From Oidiodendron maius Zn (Eukaryota > Ascomycota > Leotiomycetes > Myxotrichaceae): a stretch of DNA of 64,000 bases. The stretch is from contig KN832872.1 of assembly GCA_000827325.1 (NCBI GenBank), forward strand, positions 2,590,096 through 2,654,095, read 5' to 3'. Within the stretch, counting starts at the first letter, position 1. Each line of letters opens with the position of its first letter. The notes under the pieces are model-generated. The model made no database searches and had not been told where the DNA came from. It was given only the letters and a program-made list of their open reading frames with translations. The translations under genes and the position numbers were made by a program. Shown here in pieces: positions 23,658 to 34,017 of the stretch.

Positions 23658-24650
23658 ATGAATGAGAAACTGAACATCATTTTTGGCGCTGCTGGTGTTG
23701 GTAACATTGCCCCTCCTCTTATGAAAGTTGAGGATTGCGGTGATGATGCAACTCTCCAAATCTTTGACCTTCTTAACAAGAACGGGGTCAAGCATCTTGC
23801 CTCAAGCCGTATCTATGGAAAATCAGAGGAAACCATTGGTCGTCTCAAAGCAGCTTTAGAACACGGCCTCATCATCGACACCAAATGGCCCGGGGCCTTT
23901 TTTGATCCGACGAGCGTGTCCAAAGAGCGTATCATCTCTGATGCAAAAGATTCGCTAGCTAAATTAGGTGTGCCAAAAGTTAATGCCTTCTACTTGCACT
24001 CGGCAAACCCGTCGAACGAGACTCAGGAAACATTGATCGGAATCAACAAAGCATTCGAGATGGGAGCCTTTGAACACTTCGGTCTGAGCAATTTTTCCCC
24101 TGTTCAAGTACAGTATGTGTACGATACTTGTAAGGCTAAAGGGTTAGTCCTGCCAACAGTATATGAAGGTCTCTACAATCCTGTGAATCGCAAGCAGGAG
24201 GAGGAACTGTTGCCGCTTCTCCGCAAGTTAGGCATTGCTTTCAACGCCTATAGTCCTCTAGCAGGTGGCTTTTTGACCAAATCTCGATCCCAGGTGGTGA
24301 ATGGCGAAGGTCGGTTCAACAAAGATCAGTTCCTAGGCGCATATTTTGAAATTTACAATAATGAGCCCTACTTAGCCGCCAATGATGAATGGAGAAGAAT
24401 TGCGGATGAGGAAGGTGTATCACGTGCCGCACTTGGCTATCGATGGGTATGCTACCATAGTGCCTTGAAGCCCGAGCTTGGAGATGGAATGATTATTGGC
24501 GGCCGTATCTCACAGTTGGAGGACACATTCAAAGCCTTGAGTCAGGGTCCCCTCAGTGCAAAAGCTAGCAAGAGAATCCAGGATCTGTGGGAGAAACTCC
24601 AGCCACATGTCAAATATGCCAACAATCTTGAAGCCATGGCCAAGCCATGA
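23658..24650 (+). CDS. Aldo/keto reductase, AKR7-like, lacking catalytic Asp
   Basis: Single exon, 330 residues, the usual length of the AKR7/aflatoxin-aldehyde-reductase-like family: NADPH-dependent (beta/alpha)8 barrel enzymes that reduce aldehydes and ketones in the cytosol. The N-terminus NIIFGAAGVGN and the C-terminal half, with AYSPLAGGFLT and IIGGRISQLEDT (cofactor-binding end), fit well. Of the tetrad, Tyr53 (SRIYGKSEE), Lys76 (IDTKWPG) and His114 (FYLHSAN) are present. The position normally Asp (DTAxxYG) reads ALA-type: A48-S-S-R-I-Y, so the Asp that lowers the Tyr pKa is missing. The protein may be weak or repurposed. TATATATAA lies near 23496. The gene sits entirely between two inverted TIR-like repeats. 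A second, complete AKR lies 1.1 kb downstream in the same direction but belongs to another subfamily. Confidence 0.88.
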   Translation: MNEKLNIIFGAAGVGNIAPPLMKVEDCGDDATLQIFDLLNKNGVKHLASSRIYGKSEETIGRLKAALEHGLIIDTKWPGAFFDPTSVSKERIISDAKDSLAKLGVPKVNAFYLHSANPSNETQETLIGINKAFEMGAFEHFGLSNFSPVQVQYVYDTCKAKGLVLPTVYEGLYNPVNRKQEEELLPLLRKLGIAFNAYSPLAGGFLTKSRSQVVNGEGRFNKDQFLGAYFEIYNNEPYLAANDEWRRIADEEGVSRAALGYRWVCYHSALKPELGDGMIIGGRISQLEDTFKALSQGPLSAKASKRIQDLWEKLQPHVKYANNLEAMAKP

Positions 24651-24826
24651 ATTTCATGATCATTTGAATAGCACCAGCTAGAAGAATTAAGCAGTACTTG
24701 CCATTAGAAACGGAGCTACCTCTGCGTGCTTCTCACGTACTGTTTGACAAAGCATCTTAAAAAGTCTAACTGTAATAGTACTAGTGCTGTAAAATTCGTG
24801 GTCCGGTTTAAAAGCAAATAGAGTTT

Positions 24827-24854
24827 AGACTGAAGCTGGTTTCGCATCTTGTTG
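24827..24854 (-). repeat. Right terminal inverted repeat
   Basis: Exact reverse complement of the core at 22872-22895, followed outside by TA at 24855-24856. Its outermost bases (CAACAAG) differ slightly from the left end (CAGTAAG). Confidence 0.7.
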
Positions 24855-25722
24855 TAGTGGTGTTCATGGCTAAGTGCGACAGCTTACATTTGCATCTCGC
24901 TTATCCGGTACGTTACAGCCAATCCATAACTTATGCGAGGGCTTCTTAGCGAGGGCAATTCTCACTAGGCACCACTCGGAATCTACGTTCGTGCTTCGTT
25001 CATGTCGCTATTCCGATTCCGCGTGCAGCCAACACCGAAACTGTCCGAGCTCCTTCGAGAGACGAGTCCCTATCTAGCAGGTCTGTTCACCATCAGATCA
25101 CGATTAGCCAACGATCTTTAGCGTTTTTGTGTTTCTGCCCACTAATTGTGTGGTTTTCATAACCACGTTCGGGACATCTTGCAAGCTTGCAAGACTAGCT
25201 TCCCCCTTCGTCTGAATTTTTCGAACTCCTCTTCGTATAGCCAAATTCCTTTACGTAACCAACTAAATACAGCCAAATAGGTTAGCTTGCTCCTGCCAAC
25301 TGAGTAAGCAGCAACGGGTTACAGCGCATTGGCAGAGAACTTGAGTGATCGCTGTGGGCTAAATACGCTATTAAATTAGGATTTATAAGCCTGTAGCTCA
25401 CTAATTTTATAAGTTAGCGAGTGTGATTGCTCGGTAAGCGAGACTTGCACCTCCCTTCTTAGGTCAATCCTTGTTTAGCGTACTTAGACGACTTTTGACA
25501 CCATATATTTCGTAGATCCTTTAATTAACTTAATTATCTTACGTATGGTTGCGTCAGTTGTGCTATTTTTTGACCGTATGACTCACGGCAGAACTAGACA
25601 TGTGGTGAAAAGTACAAAAAGATCTACTTACCACATTTAAAATGGGCTCTTGCTGATATATTTACCCTCCTTAAAACCCCCACTTTGATTGCAGGAATCT
25701 TAGTCGTCCCAACTATATCACA
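24855..25722. other. Intergenic region
   Basis: No gene recognised. A TATATTTA run about 70 bp upstream of 25723 may serve the next gene. Confidence 0.5.
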
Positions 25723-26696
25723 ATGGTATCCACAAAACTTACAATAACTGATACACTCTCTCTGCCTAACAGCACTGTTGAGATTCCCAGCCTGGGATTT
25801 GGTGTTTACGAATCCCACGATCAGCAATGCGTCGCAGCTGTGTTGGCAGCGCTTAAGGCCGGCTACCGCCACATCGACACAGCGCAGTACTATGAGAATG
25901 AGAAGGAGGTTGGCGAAGCCGTTCGTCAGTCTGGACTCAAGCGGTCTGATGTCTTCATAACGACTAAGATTGATCATAGTGAAGGCAGTGTAGAAGAGAC
26001 TTATCAGTGCGTGCTGAACAGCGTGAAGGTAATCGCTGGAGAGGACGGCGTAGTAGATTTGTTCCTAGTTCATACAGCAGATATTGGCCCAGCCGATTGC
26101 AAGGTCGTGTGGCTTGCACTAGAGAAGTTGCTCGAAGAGGGAAAGACGAGGAGCATCGGCGTTAGCAACTATGGGATTGGACACATCGAAGAGATGAAGC
26201 AGTATGCTAAAATATGGCCGCCGCACGTCAATCAAATTGAGGTTAGTCGGTTAGAGACCAATCACAAATGTTTCGTTGAATATAGACGAAATGCTATAAT
26301 TCTTACGCTTCGTTCTATACGGGCTCTTTAGGATCGTTACTAATATGCATAATTTCTTAGCTTCACCCCTGGTGTCAACAACGCGAGGTTGCTGCATACT
26401 GCCAGAAGCTTGGAATTATTTTGCAGGCATATAGTCCACTTGCACGTGCCACAAAGGGGAATGACCCGACTCTAACTGAGATCGCCAAAAGCCATGAGGT
26501 CGCATGGTCACAAGTACTGATCCGCTATTGCCTACAGAAGGGTTGGTCGCCCTTACCAAAGAGTAACACGCCTTCAAGAATTGTGGAAAATACAAATGTG
26601 TATGGGTTTGAGCTGTCGGAGGAAGATATGAAGCTACTAGATGATCTGGATCAGGGACCGAGCGGTGCTCTTTTTGAGGCTGTTAGTAATCTATAG
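25723..26696 (+). CDS. Aldo/keto reductase, prostaglandin-F/xylose-reductase type
   Basis: Two exons, 25723-26241 and 26361-26696, give 284 residues, the usual size of the compact AKR5-like group (2,5-diketogluconate and related carbonyl reductases). The full catalytic tetrad is visible: Asp52 and Tyr57 in HIDTAQYYENE, Lys82 in ITTKID, His117 in FLVHTAD. The splice joins HVNQIE to LHPWCQQREV, the conserved NQIExHP stretch, so the intron is secure (119 nt, GTTAGT...TTAG). The C-terminal half has AYSPLA and LPKSNTPSRIVEN, the NADP-binding phosphate pocket. It reduces small carbonyl compounds with NADPH in the cytosol. Substrate is unknown. Unlike its upstream neighbour it keeps all catalytic residues, and the two share little sequence, so they are not a tandem duplication. 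Confidence 0.92.
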
Positions 26697-27942
26697 ATAT
26701 TATGATGTGGGCGGGCGTTTGCCTTCTGCCTGTCTTGTACGCTACCGCCACGTGATTAATATACGTCTTTAGGTTATAGGTTTAATCTCTCATTACTTTC
26801 TTACCTTCTTAACTTTTTCCTTATCCTTCATATTAATATAGAGCCTCACGATATCTATTCAGGCTATAGGATAGACTGCTTAATAAACGATTTCACTCTT
26901 GATAAGTACGGCTCCAATACTTGCCTACCGCTCATACTAAGCATGATGCATTTGAAACGCTATAATCCACTCTAGTACATTTGATACTCAAGTGCAGGTA
27001 ATATAGCCGCCTGATAATATATACTCAAACTATAGCAGGAGAGAGGGCAGGGGAGGCAGGAAGGTACGCGTAAGAGGGCATAGCATAGAGCCAAGAGCTA
27101 GGAGGATAGGGCAGAAAGAGGATGAATAGAGGAAGAGGGGGAGAGTGGGACACAGATCCTAGAGTAGGGGGGAGGGCTAAGAGAGTAAGAGGGAGGGAGG
27201 GGCAAAGCCAGAACTGCTCTAGCTATCTACAACGCCAAGCTCCCTTTCCGGTAATTTCTCCCCGTGACTTCTATAGGAGGAGGAAGAAGAGAAATTATAA
27301 CGCTTTAAGGACTCGGGGATATAAAATGAATAGGCTGGCTCGAGTTAGATGTAATAATACTAAAAATCACTGAAATCTCCAAGCCTCTTGCATACTCCTA
27401 ATTATACTAACTAACCGCTCCTCTTTGAACACGAGAGAAGCGAGCAGATTTCATCCTAGTAACCTGTTGATATGTTCTCAGAGTCAAATATAAAACATAA
27501 CCCTCCCCTTCACTGCCCGCAATAACGAAGCAGTTTCTGATCTATATGCGCTGGGAATAGGCAGCTTCAATTTCAGGCAGATAATTCTTGGCAGCGGATG
27601 AGGTTTACTAATCACCGAAAAGGTAAAGCGCACAAGGAAAGTCTCATTAGATTAGTATCTATTTCCACGCCAGGCTTAGGGAAGCCGGGACAATGCTGTT
27701 GAGTTTTCTCTTAAGGCAACCGGCTAGGTGATAAAGAGAAGTCTCGAACGATAAATTCACAATATAACGGAAAATTATCATTGTAGCAAATCCTAGAGGG
27801 ACGTTCGAACTTCAGGGCTTTCAACCATGTTGGGATAGTAGAATTGGAAGTCATATTAGCCAGAAGCATTCCTAGGAAAATAGTAATTAAAATATTGAAT
27901 AACAGAATTCACTGTCTGAGATTTTCCTATCTTCAGCAAATT
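26697..27942. other. Intergenic region with purine-rich tract
   Basis: No gene recognised. A strand-biased G/A-rich stretch runs from about 27030 to 27200; the 83-codon ORF within it is composition-driven. The rest is AT-rich 3' flank of the HET gene. Confidence 0.55.
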
Positions 27943-30123
27943 CTAACGAAATCGGATCCAATAATAAGGACTGCGGAGAGGATCTCGGTGGGCTAATTTG
28001 AAGTCAAGCACTTGCCCATTCATCGTTCCATAAATGTATGAGTCTCCCAACAGAGTATTATGAGGAGAGCCCGGTCGGAAAATGTATGGCGTGTTTCCGC
28101 CACAAAGAATGCAGATATTGTCTCCAACGGCTGTCTCCTTTGGAGCGAGTCCCATATTTCCGTTCTTCGTTAAGATGAATCGCCTTCCCTGCGTGACTTG
28201 GGATACCAGGTTCCAATATGGAAGGACCTTAACCTGTAAGAGACGATTGATCACGTCTGCAGACAGACTTGAGTCCGGTGCCTCCGAAACCATGGTCCTT
28301 ACATCCTCATCGAGACGTAAACAGTACCACGCCTGGAAAAGGACTTCGGGCGAAGTATTGTTGTTACGGCGATCCGCTAATGACTGTCCCATGCCACGCA
28401 AGATTGATTCGCTTCTAGACGGGTCGGGAAGCATGCCGCAGCTTAGTGTTGTGCGAAACATATGAGTTTGTAATTTGACGTCCTCGTCGCCTTCATCCAC
28501 ATCTTTTAGATCCTGGAATATAGGAACCTGAGCGAGCTTTGCCCAACTCAGAACGATTTGGGGCGCGATAAATACCCTTGTGTCATCATTAATCTCGCCG
28601 ATAGCCGCCACTTCGTCAAAAACGAGTCCTTTCAGCCAGAGAAATCCAGGTGAGGTATAATGCATAACAGCCCTGGTCTTTTTTGATGCGCTGTAAAATG
28701 AAGCGAATTCTGCACGAGCTTGAAATTCATGCTGGGCAGCAACTTTGAAATCTAAGCTCCAGTCTGGAACCCAGGACGGCAGGCCTGTAACGCTATTCGA
28801 CCAAGCTCTCAATGTGGACTGCTCGCGATCCTCTACATTGTAGAGATGAGCAAATATATTCAACTTTCCCGTCTTCTCAATTGCTTTGAGCGCAAAAGTA
28901 GTATAGCATGCCGTCGTTGAAACGCTATAATCGACAAAATCAACTGGTATCTTTGATAGACCGACCACACCGTAAATCTTGTCTGACAGATTGGTAGCCT
29001 GGCGATGTCGGAAGCTCGCAACAGCATCGAAGAAGTCAAGGTCTCTCTCTGAAACAAAAGCTGCGAAGGAATTTAAGTTGTTGAGAAGCCGTAGTATGTG
29101 CTCCTCTATGAGCATGCCCTTTAAGATTTTGAAATTCGCGCAGCATGTTGTAAAATGATGGGAGAAGATTATGGAGAACCCAAGGAGCTTGCTGAAGTTT
29201 ATTCTTCTACCGTTCTCAATAAGAATGAGATCTTTTGCAAGAATAGCCTCCTGCGCGGTCCAAATACGACGCCACCAGGATTCTTGTAAGAAGAACTGTA
29301 TTTTGACAACCAAATCGAAGTCTATGAGATCCCGAGGCAGCGATGGACTATGGTCTGGACTGGAATGATGCGCCGGATGCTTGATGACGGCATTCATGAA
29401 GTCGATGGCAGATTTCTTCGTAAATTTTTCTTTGCCATCGTCAAGAAAGGCCATGACCCGCAATGCGTCACTATAGATGGACGCCATCAAGGGAACCTGG
29501 AAGTTCTTCTCTGTTGTATCTTTCTGATTAATGCAAAGAGCATCACACCAGATAGTAATTGGCCCGCGCAGTCGTCGAAGTGCTCTGAGAACTCCGTCCA
29601 AGTTGTGTCCGAGAGGAAGGTTCTTCGCGTATCCATCTGAGCAAAGCTCAATAGTAGACACTTGTTTGGCGTCGCCCCACACATAAGATAAAGCAATAAA
29701 GTTGGGGCTATCATCAAGCGACACAGTTTTGAGTTCTCCTTTCAAGTCATCCGACCTATTAGGTGCCGCTGCGATAGATAAGAGTCGAATCTGTTTACGC
29801 GCCTTGTCTAGCTGAGTGTAGATGTCTCCAGGGGTTGCGGATTTGAGGCGCGACAGTAGCTTGCGTTGCAAATAGATTGATTCTATTCGCTGCACAATAG
29901 CTTCCAAGAATGAGGTACCGCTTTTATCATTACTTGGATCCTCTGGACCAGAGTGGAGATCAAGTGCTTGCATCCTAGAATCAATCGATGATTCCTTGAT
30001 ACCCAGTCCTGGGGCGTCTTTTGGATCGGTGTCCATGAGTTTGGGGCTTCGATGTATCCGTCTTGGTAAAGCAGCACAATTTGGTGGATGATCTGTAGAC
30101 CTTAGTGGATCTGACGGTTTCAC
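27943..30123 (-). CDS. HET-domain (heterokaryon incompatibility) protein
   Basis: Single exon, 726 residues. The HET domain (PF06985) lies at about 110-300 with its classical blocks: QIRLLSI, FIALSYVWGD (about 142-151), IWCDALCINQ (about 191-200), and MASIYSDALRVMAFLDD. The C-terminal end has the conserved RRFILTKNGNMGLAPKETA and VGDNICILCGG found in large HET proteins. HET proteins of filamentous ascomycetes trigger cell death after fusion of unlike hyphae; the domain is TIR-like in fold. The first 100 residues are polar and unconserved; the real start could be at Met30 or Met51. There is no NACHT or repeat domain on this protein, so it may act as the effector for another sensor. The NLR-like gene at 17-21.5 kb is in the same neighbourhood, on the other strand. 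Confidence 0.92.
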   Translation of the reverse strand: MKPSDPLRSTDHPPNCAALPRRIHRSPKLMDTDPKDAPGLGIKESSIDSRMQALDLHSGPEDPSNDKSGTSFLEAIVQRIESIYLQRKLLSRLKSATPGDIYTQLDKARKQIRLLSIAAAPNRSDDLKGELKTVSLDDSPNFIALSYVWGDAKQVSTIELCSDGYAKNLPLGHNLDGVLRALRRLRGPITIWCDALCINQKDTTEKNFQVPLMASIYSDALRVMAFLDDGKEKFTKKSAIDFMNAVIKHPAHHSSPDHSPSLPRDLIDFDLVVKIQFFLQESWWRRIWTAQEAILAKDLILIENGRRINFSKLLGFSIIFSHHFTTCCANFKILKGMLIEEHILRLLNNLNSFAAFVSERDLDFFDAVASFRHRQATNLSDKIYGVVGLSKIPVDFVDYSVSTTACYTTFALKAIEKTGKLNIFAHLYNVEDREQSTLRAWSNSVTGLPSWVPDWSLDFKVAAQHEFQARAEFASFYSASKKTRAVMHYTSPGFLWLKGLVFDEVAAIGEINDDTRVFIAPQIVLSWAKLAQVPIFQDLKDVDEGDEDVKLQTHMFRTTLSCGMLPDPSRSESILRGMGQSLADRRNNNTSPEVLFQAWYCLRLDEDVRTMVSEAPDSSLSADVINRLLQVKVLPYWNLVSQVTQGRRFILTKNGNMGLAPKETAVGDNICILCGGNTPYIFRPGSPHNTLLGDSYIYGTMNGQVLDFKLAHRDPLRSPYYWIRFR

Positions 30124-31311
30124 AAGTTAAATTGATTTCAAGTTACTAGAATCCAGCAAGCAGCTGAAAACTAAAGTCTCGCGGCTATGAAGCGGCAGCA
30201 GCCGCCGCCTCGACTAACTGGATAAAGATGCCTTGTTGCCTATAAATAGTACCTGTCAGTTTATAGCGCCTCACGTGATTTATAAGACTAGCAAGAGTAC
30301 TTTCTCGCCAAAGAATAGCAGACATTTTCGATTTCTTATTGATTTGTTTTTGATCTTGGCTTAATAATAGGTTGGGAAAGGTCTCAGGCGCCCTCGCTCT
30401 TGTTACCGCACTGTCCGAGGTCTACATTACCTAACCACAACTCCGATTATCCAAGCCGCTCCTCTGCTTTATCTCTACGGGGTGGTTACATAGAGGTGAG
30501 GACGATGTGCCTTGGGCAACTCAGACACGATAGTGGGTTATCCAGCATATCCCGTATAAGGATGAGATGAAAATGGACAAAAATGTTCTATGGAAAGGAG
30601 AGTAGCAGTAATTTTAGGAGCGTTATTGTAGTGAAGCCCACGTTGTTGACAGATGGGCGCGAACTAGGAAGTGAGATGATTATAGTTGGAAGAAAGTAGA
30701 AGCCGATGTTCGGGTATACAGGTAGTAAGAAGGATGTTGGAGGGTGGATTTATAAGGCTGTGGCGTTAGGAGGTGGGAAGGGGTGGGTAGGGATGATGAT
30801 TGTTGTGAGGGAGGAGGTCAGTGGCAGAGCTGGATAAAGTGGGGTTTTAACAAAGAGCAATGGATTACTATTCGCATGATAGAAGCATGCACATCTTTCA
30901 GGTCAACATTTACATCGTAGCATCTGAGTCATTCTCAATTATCACTTTCTCAAAGAATAATGCTTCTTCTGGTTGTATATACCAGTATTATGAAAAGAGG
31001 CTATGGATTGGGAATTCTGTCAAATTTATAAGCTGCTCAAATAAGACGCACCAGCAGACGAGAATATTAAACCGCAGGCTTATATTGATTAACATTTAAT
31101 TAACCCAACCTATAAGATCTCGATACAAATGTTCCTTGCTTCTAGTGGCAAGACACGGAAAGTATAACGCCAGTGGTTACATCTTCCTGACCACTGCAAC
31201 TTATGTCACAGAACTCGCCGGAGGGCTATTTACGTGAGTGTTAGCAGAGCAAGAAGCAAAATTGATATATCTACCTTCCTACGATGGCATATAATATACC
31301 AAAATATGCCA
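30124..31311. other. Intergenic region
   Basis: HET promoter flank on the left, followed by G-rich plus-strand sequence at 30640-30840. No gene recognised. A hairpin sits at its right border (31283-31313). Confidence 0.5.
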
Positions 31312-31313
31312 TC
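31283..31313. repeat. Inverted repeat, 10-bp stem
   Basis: GATGGCATAT and ATATGCCATC form a perfect 10-bp stem with an 11-nt loop. It overlaps the 3' part of the small secreted protein gene, on whose transcript it could fold; function unknown. Confidence 0.5.
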
Positions 31314-31566
31314 AGAGCCAGCTTTTGGTGCCAATACATAGGGATAGAAGGAGGCAAGGAGAGATTTCTCTACTTACACACGTGTACATTAGTTTACTAA
31401 GCGAAGAGGTGCAGATATTGGTGGCTCGATTGCATGTACCTGTCCAAGAGATAATAGTGTCTCTTTTCCCTACATCTGCCTTCGCGTTAAGGAGAGGGCC
31501 AGAGATCGGGGCCGGTGTAGCAAGCACAACACCGAGGAAAGTGGTAGCGAGGATAGAGAAGCGCAT
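31312..31566 (-). CDS. Small secreted Cys-containing protein, 3' end unresolved
   Basis: The first 63 codons (31378-31566) show a signal peptide (MRFSILATTFLGVVLATPAP, cleavage near 17-19), a Lys-Arg step (GKRDT) that could be a Kex2 site, and then TGTCNRATNICTSSLSK with paired cysteines. A GTAAGT donor follows TGT at 31378. Without splicing the ORF ends at 31312 (84 residues). With an acceptor at GGTAG it would end near 31241 after a short Cys-rich tail. I cannot choose. Size and cysteines suggest an extracellular effector-like or wall-associated peptide; no family recognised. A TATAAA-like run lies about 130 bp upstream on the minus strand. Confidence 0.55.
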   Translation of the reverse strand: MRFSILATTFLGVVLATPAPISGPLLNAKADVGKRDTIISWTGTCNRATNICTSSLSKLMYTCVSREISPCLLLSLCIGTKSWL

Positions 31567-34017
31567 TATGCTATTTATCTTTCGTAGAGAAATATTGAGG
31601 CCAAATAAGCGTATAGTGATAGTCCTTTATGGGTATTGCTTCCAAGTTAAAGAGCTTAGAACTGTGGGCATCTGCCGAAGGGATGCAATCCGTCTTTATA
31701 TCTTATGAATTCGTCAAAGCAATATTTTGTCCTACCATGCAACTACCTGATCTATCTAACCCGGCCACCACATCCTGTTCTCATACGTAATAGCATTTTC
31801 GAACTAACATGGCCCCCAATTTCAAACTAATTTTATACAGTTGTCAATTTGTCGACATGCAGGGCCAGCTGTAAATACGAGAGGTATCCTTGGCCAATAT
31901 CTATTTGCATATATTTCTTTCCAGATACCTTACTGTCTTCCTTCAATATGCCGAGTACTGATGGTTGGTCAAGGCTTTGTGGGCTTTTTCTACTGTTTTA
32001 GGCTATATCTCGCAACCACGACCGTTGTGCTGAAGATCATGAATTCGAGACATTGCGGCATATTGTGATGGTATATCAGTAGTCACAAGATTACCCATAC
32101 TTATAAATAAATCAAGCTCCAGGGTGTGTGAAGTGCATATGTGTTGTTATAGTATGAGCATACATGCCGATGCGAAAATGGGGCACAGCACAAGTAGGCG
32201 ATGAAAGCTGAAAGCCACACCCAATGGTGCTGTGAAAAAGGGACTTAATATGTTCAACGTGCATTGAATGTAACGTTGCGTCAGGGAATTACCCTCGCCT
32301 CACACAGTCTATTTTGTCTACTTCAACCGGGCTACCGACCTACAAATCTGATTCCTTGGCAACTAGAATTAATAAGGCAATAAAATTGGATAAAAAAGAG
32401 CGATGATGCTAAGTAATTACTTTCAAGTTATTGAACAAAGCTTTTTTGCATAACGAGTAGTAGAATTCAGCACCGTCATAACTCTGGCCCAAACTGTGAC
32501 CTTTAAAAGAGTAGCAAGGTCACTGAAAACCATATCACTAATAATTTGAATTGAATTTGGAATATAGCAGAGGTTAGAGTGGTGGTTACTGAAAGCTAGT
32601 GTGTCTGTAAATGTTGCAGCAGAGGCTTGCGGGGCTATGTTTCTGTAAGGGGAAAGTCTCGATACGAATCTATTTTTGTAACTTACGAAGTTTATTATGA
32701 TCAAGTCCCCTATCAGCTTCCGTCTTCACCCAGCCAGGGCTCTTAGTCTCAACTGAGGTCAACACTCACATCCCGCTTATTCCACCTCAATCGGGTTCCA
32801 TACATGGTAGAGTTGAACGTTGTTGGCTCTTCAGATGCGGCACTTACCAAAATCAATAAAGTAAGACAATATATCCATGTCATCTAAGGCCCGAAGAAGG
32901 CATTACTCTTGCATTACCTTGGGGCATTGCCTGCAGGTGCCAAGTGTATGAGTCCTAATTTAACGCTATACATATTCTTTCCCTTGGAGTAGGTCATATG
33001 ACGGGGTGGAGGAGGCGAAACAACTCAGCCAGATCAGTGCTACGGTCTTGGGAGTACGCACCATAAACTTATTCATGACTTCATAATAATTGATATAACA
33101 GGCTTTTAAAGCTATTGAAACGTCTAGTCTATGGTATGGTATGCTATAGTGAACAGAGGACCTATTTAGCCGAGGAATCAGCTCTACGCTCGCTTACTTT
33201 AAAACGTCTACCATGTTTCTCTACGAAGCATTTGCCCACCTAATGAGAGTCAAAGGCCAACCGCTAGTCATACATAGAGATATTATTGACGCTTATATTA
33301 AATCAATCCTATACCTCGTCACAAGGTGTCTCCACGCGTTTCAGACTATCATAACACAGCAGTGGTCCCAACTTCACGACGCTAAGATTCACTAGGCTAT
33401 CATATCTGCTATTCAAACTATCACTGCCACTCCTCTTCACGCCTCCCCACAAGGCGGGGCATGAGCAACCTCCTAGGGTCAACTATCTACGTTAGCCCAT
33501 TTCCTAGTCACGTGATATTTCTTGAGAATAGCACATATCTTACCCTTATTTAATACATAAGCTCATAGTGTATATTACTGTCTATTTAATTTATCTTACA
33601 GGATTTATATTGTACATATCTCAATATCTGGTACAAGGATATCGTGACAACATCACTACATGTAGGCTCAACGGTGGAGTCGCTGGTGAGAAGTGTCGAT
33701 AAGAATACTAAGCTGAAGAAAGAAGAAGAAGGAGACTTCAGTTCAAGGCAGGACGTCCATAAAATACAACTGTTAGGCATATGCTATGCCTATGTTCACT
33801 TACTAGACATTGTTTCAATGCCTTCGGTAGCGACACGCTGAGGTAACATGACACCCCGACCGAAATTGATGCCTGATTTAACAATCGGCCAGCGGTCGGA
33901 AATCCTTATCACAACCCCGAGCTGTGCCTCATCGCGACTCCAAAATTGGTTCTCACCATGTCTGTTTCTTGATTGTCCTTCTACTCTTGAATGGCAGGAA
34001 TCTAGCCCTTTCAAATC
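31567..34017. other. Long intergenic region
   Basis: About 2.4 kb with no supportable gene. Short ORFs at 31841-32068 (+), 32423-32704 (-) and 33213-33395 (+) lack domains, splice partners or codon bias. TCACGTGA appears at about 33509. Confidence 0.55.

Larger units (their letters stand above)
22868..24854. mobile_element. TIR-bounded, TA-flanked segment carrying a reductase gene
   Basis: The left end starts CAGTAAGATGCG after TA (22866-22867); the right end, read on the other strand, starts CAACAAGATGCG and is followed by TA (24855-24856). The 24-base cores at 22872-22895 and 24827-24850 are exact reverse complements. The 1987-bp interior has no transposase, only an aldo/keto reductase gene. 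TA target duplication is typical of Tc1/mariner-pogo elements and their MITEs. It could be one non-autonomous element with a captured gene, or two separate MITE ends in opposite orientation. Confidence 0.5.

Noticed and set aside
33213-33395. 60-codon plus-strand ORF
   Set aside because: Looks protein-like in part but has no match I know and no supporting exons.
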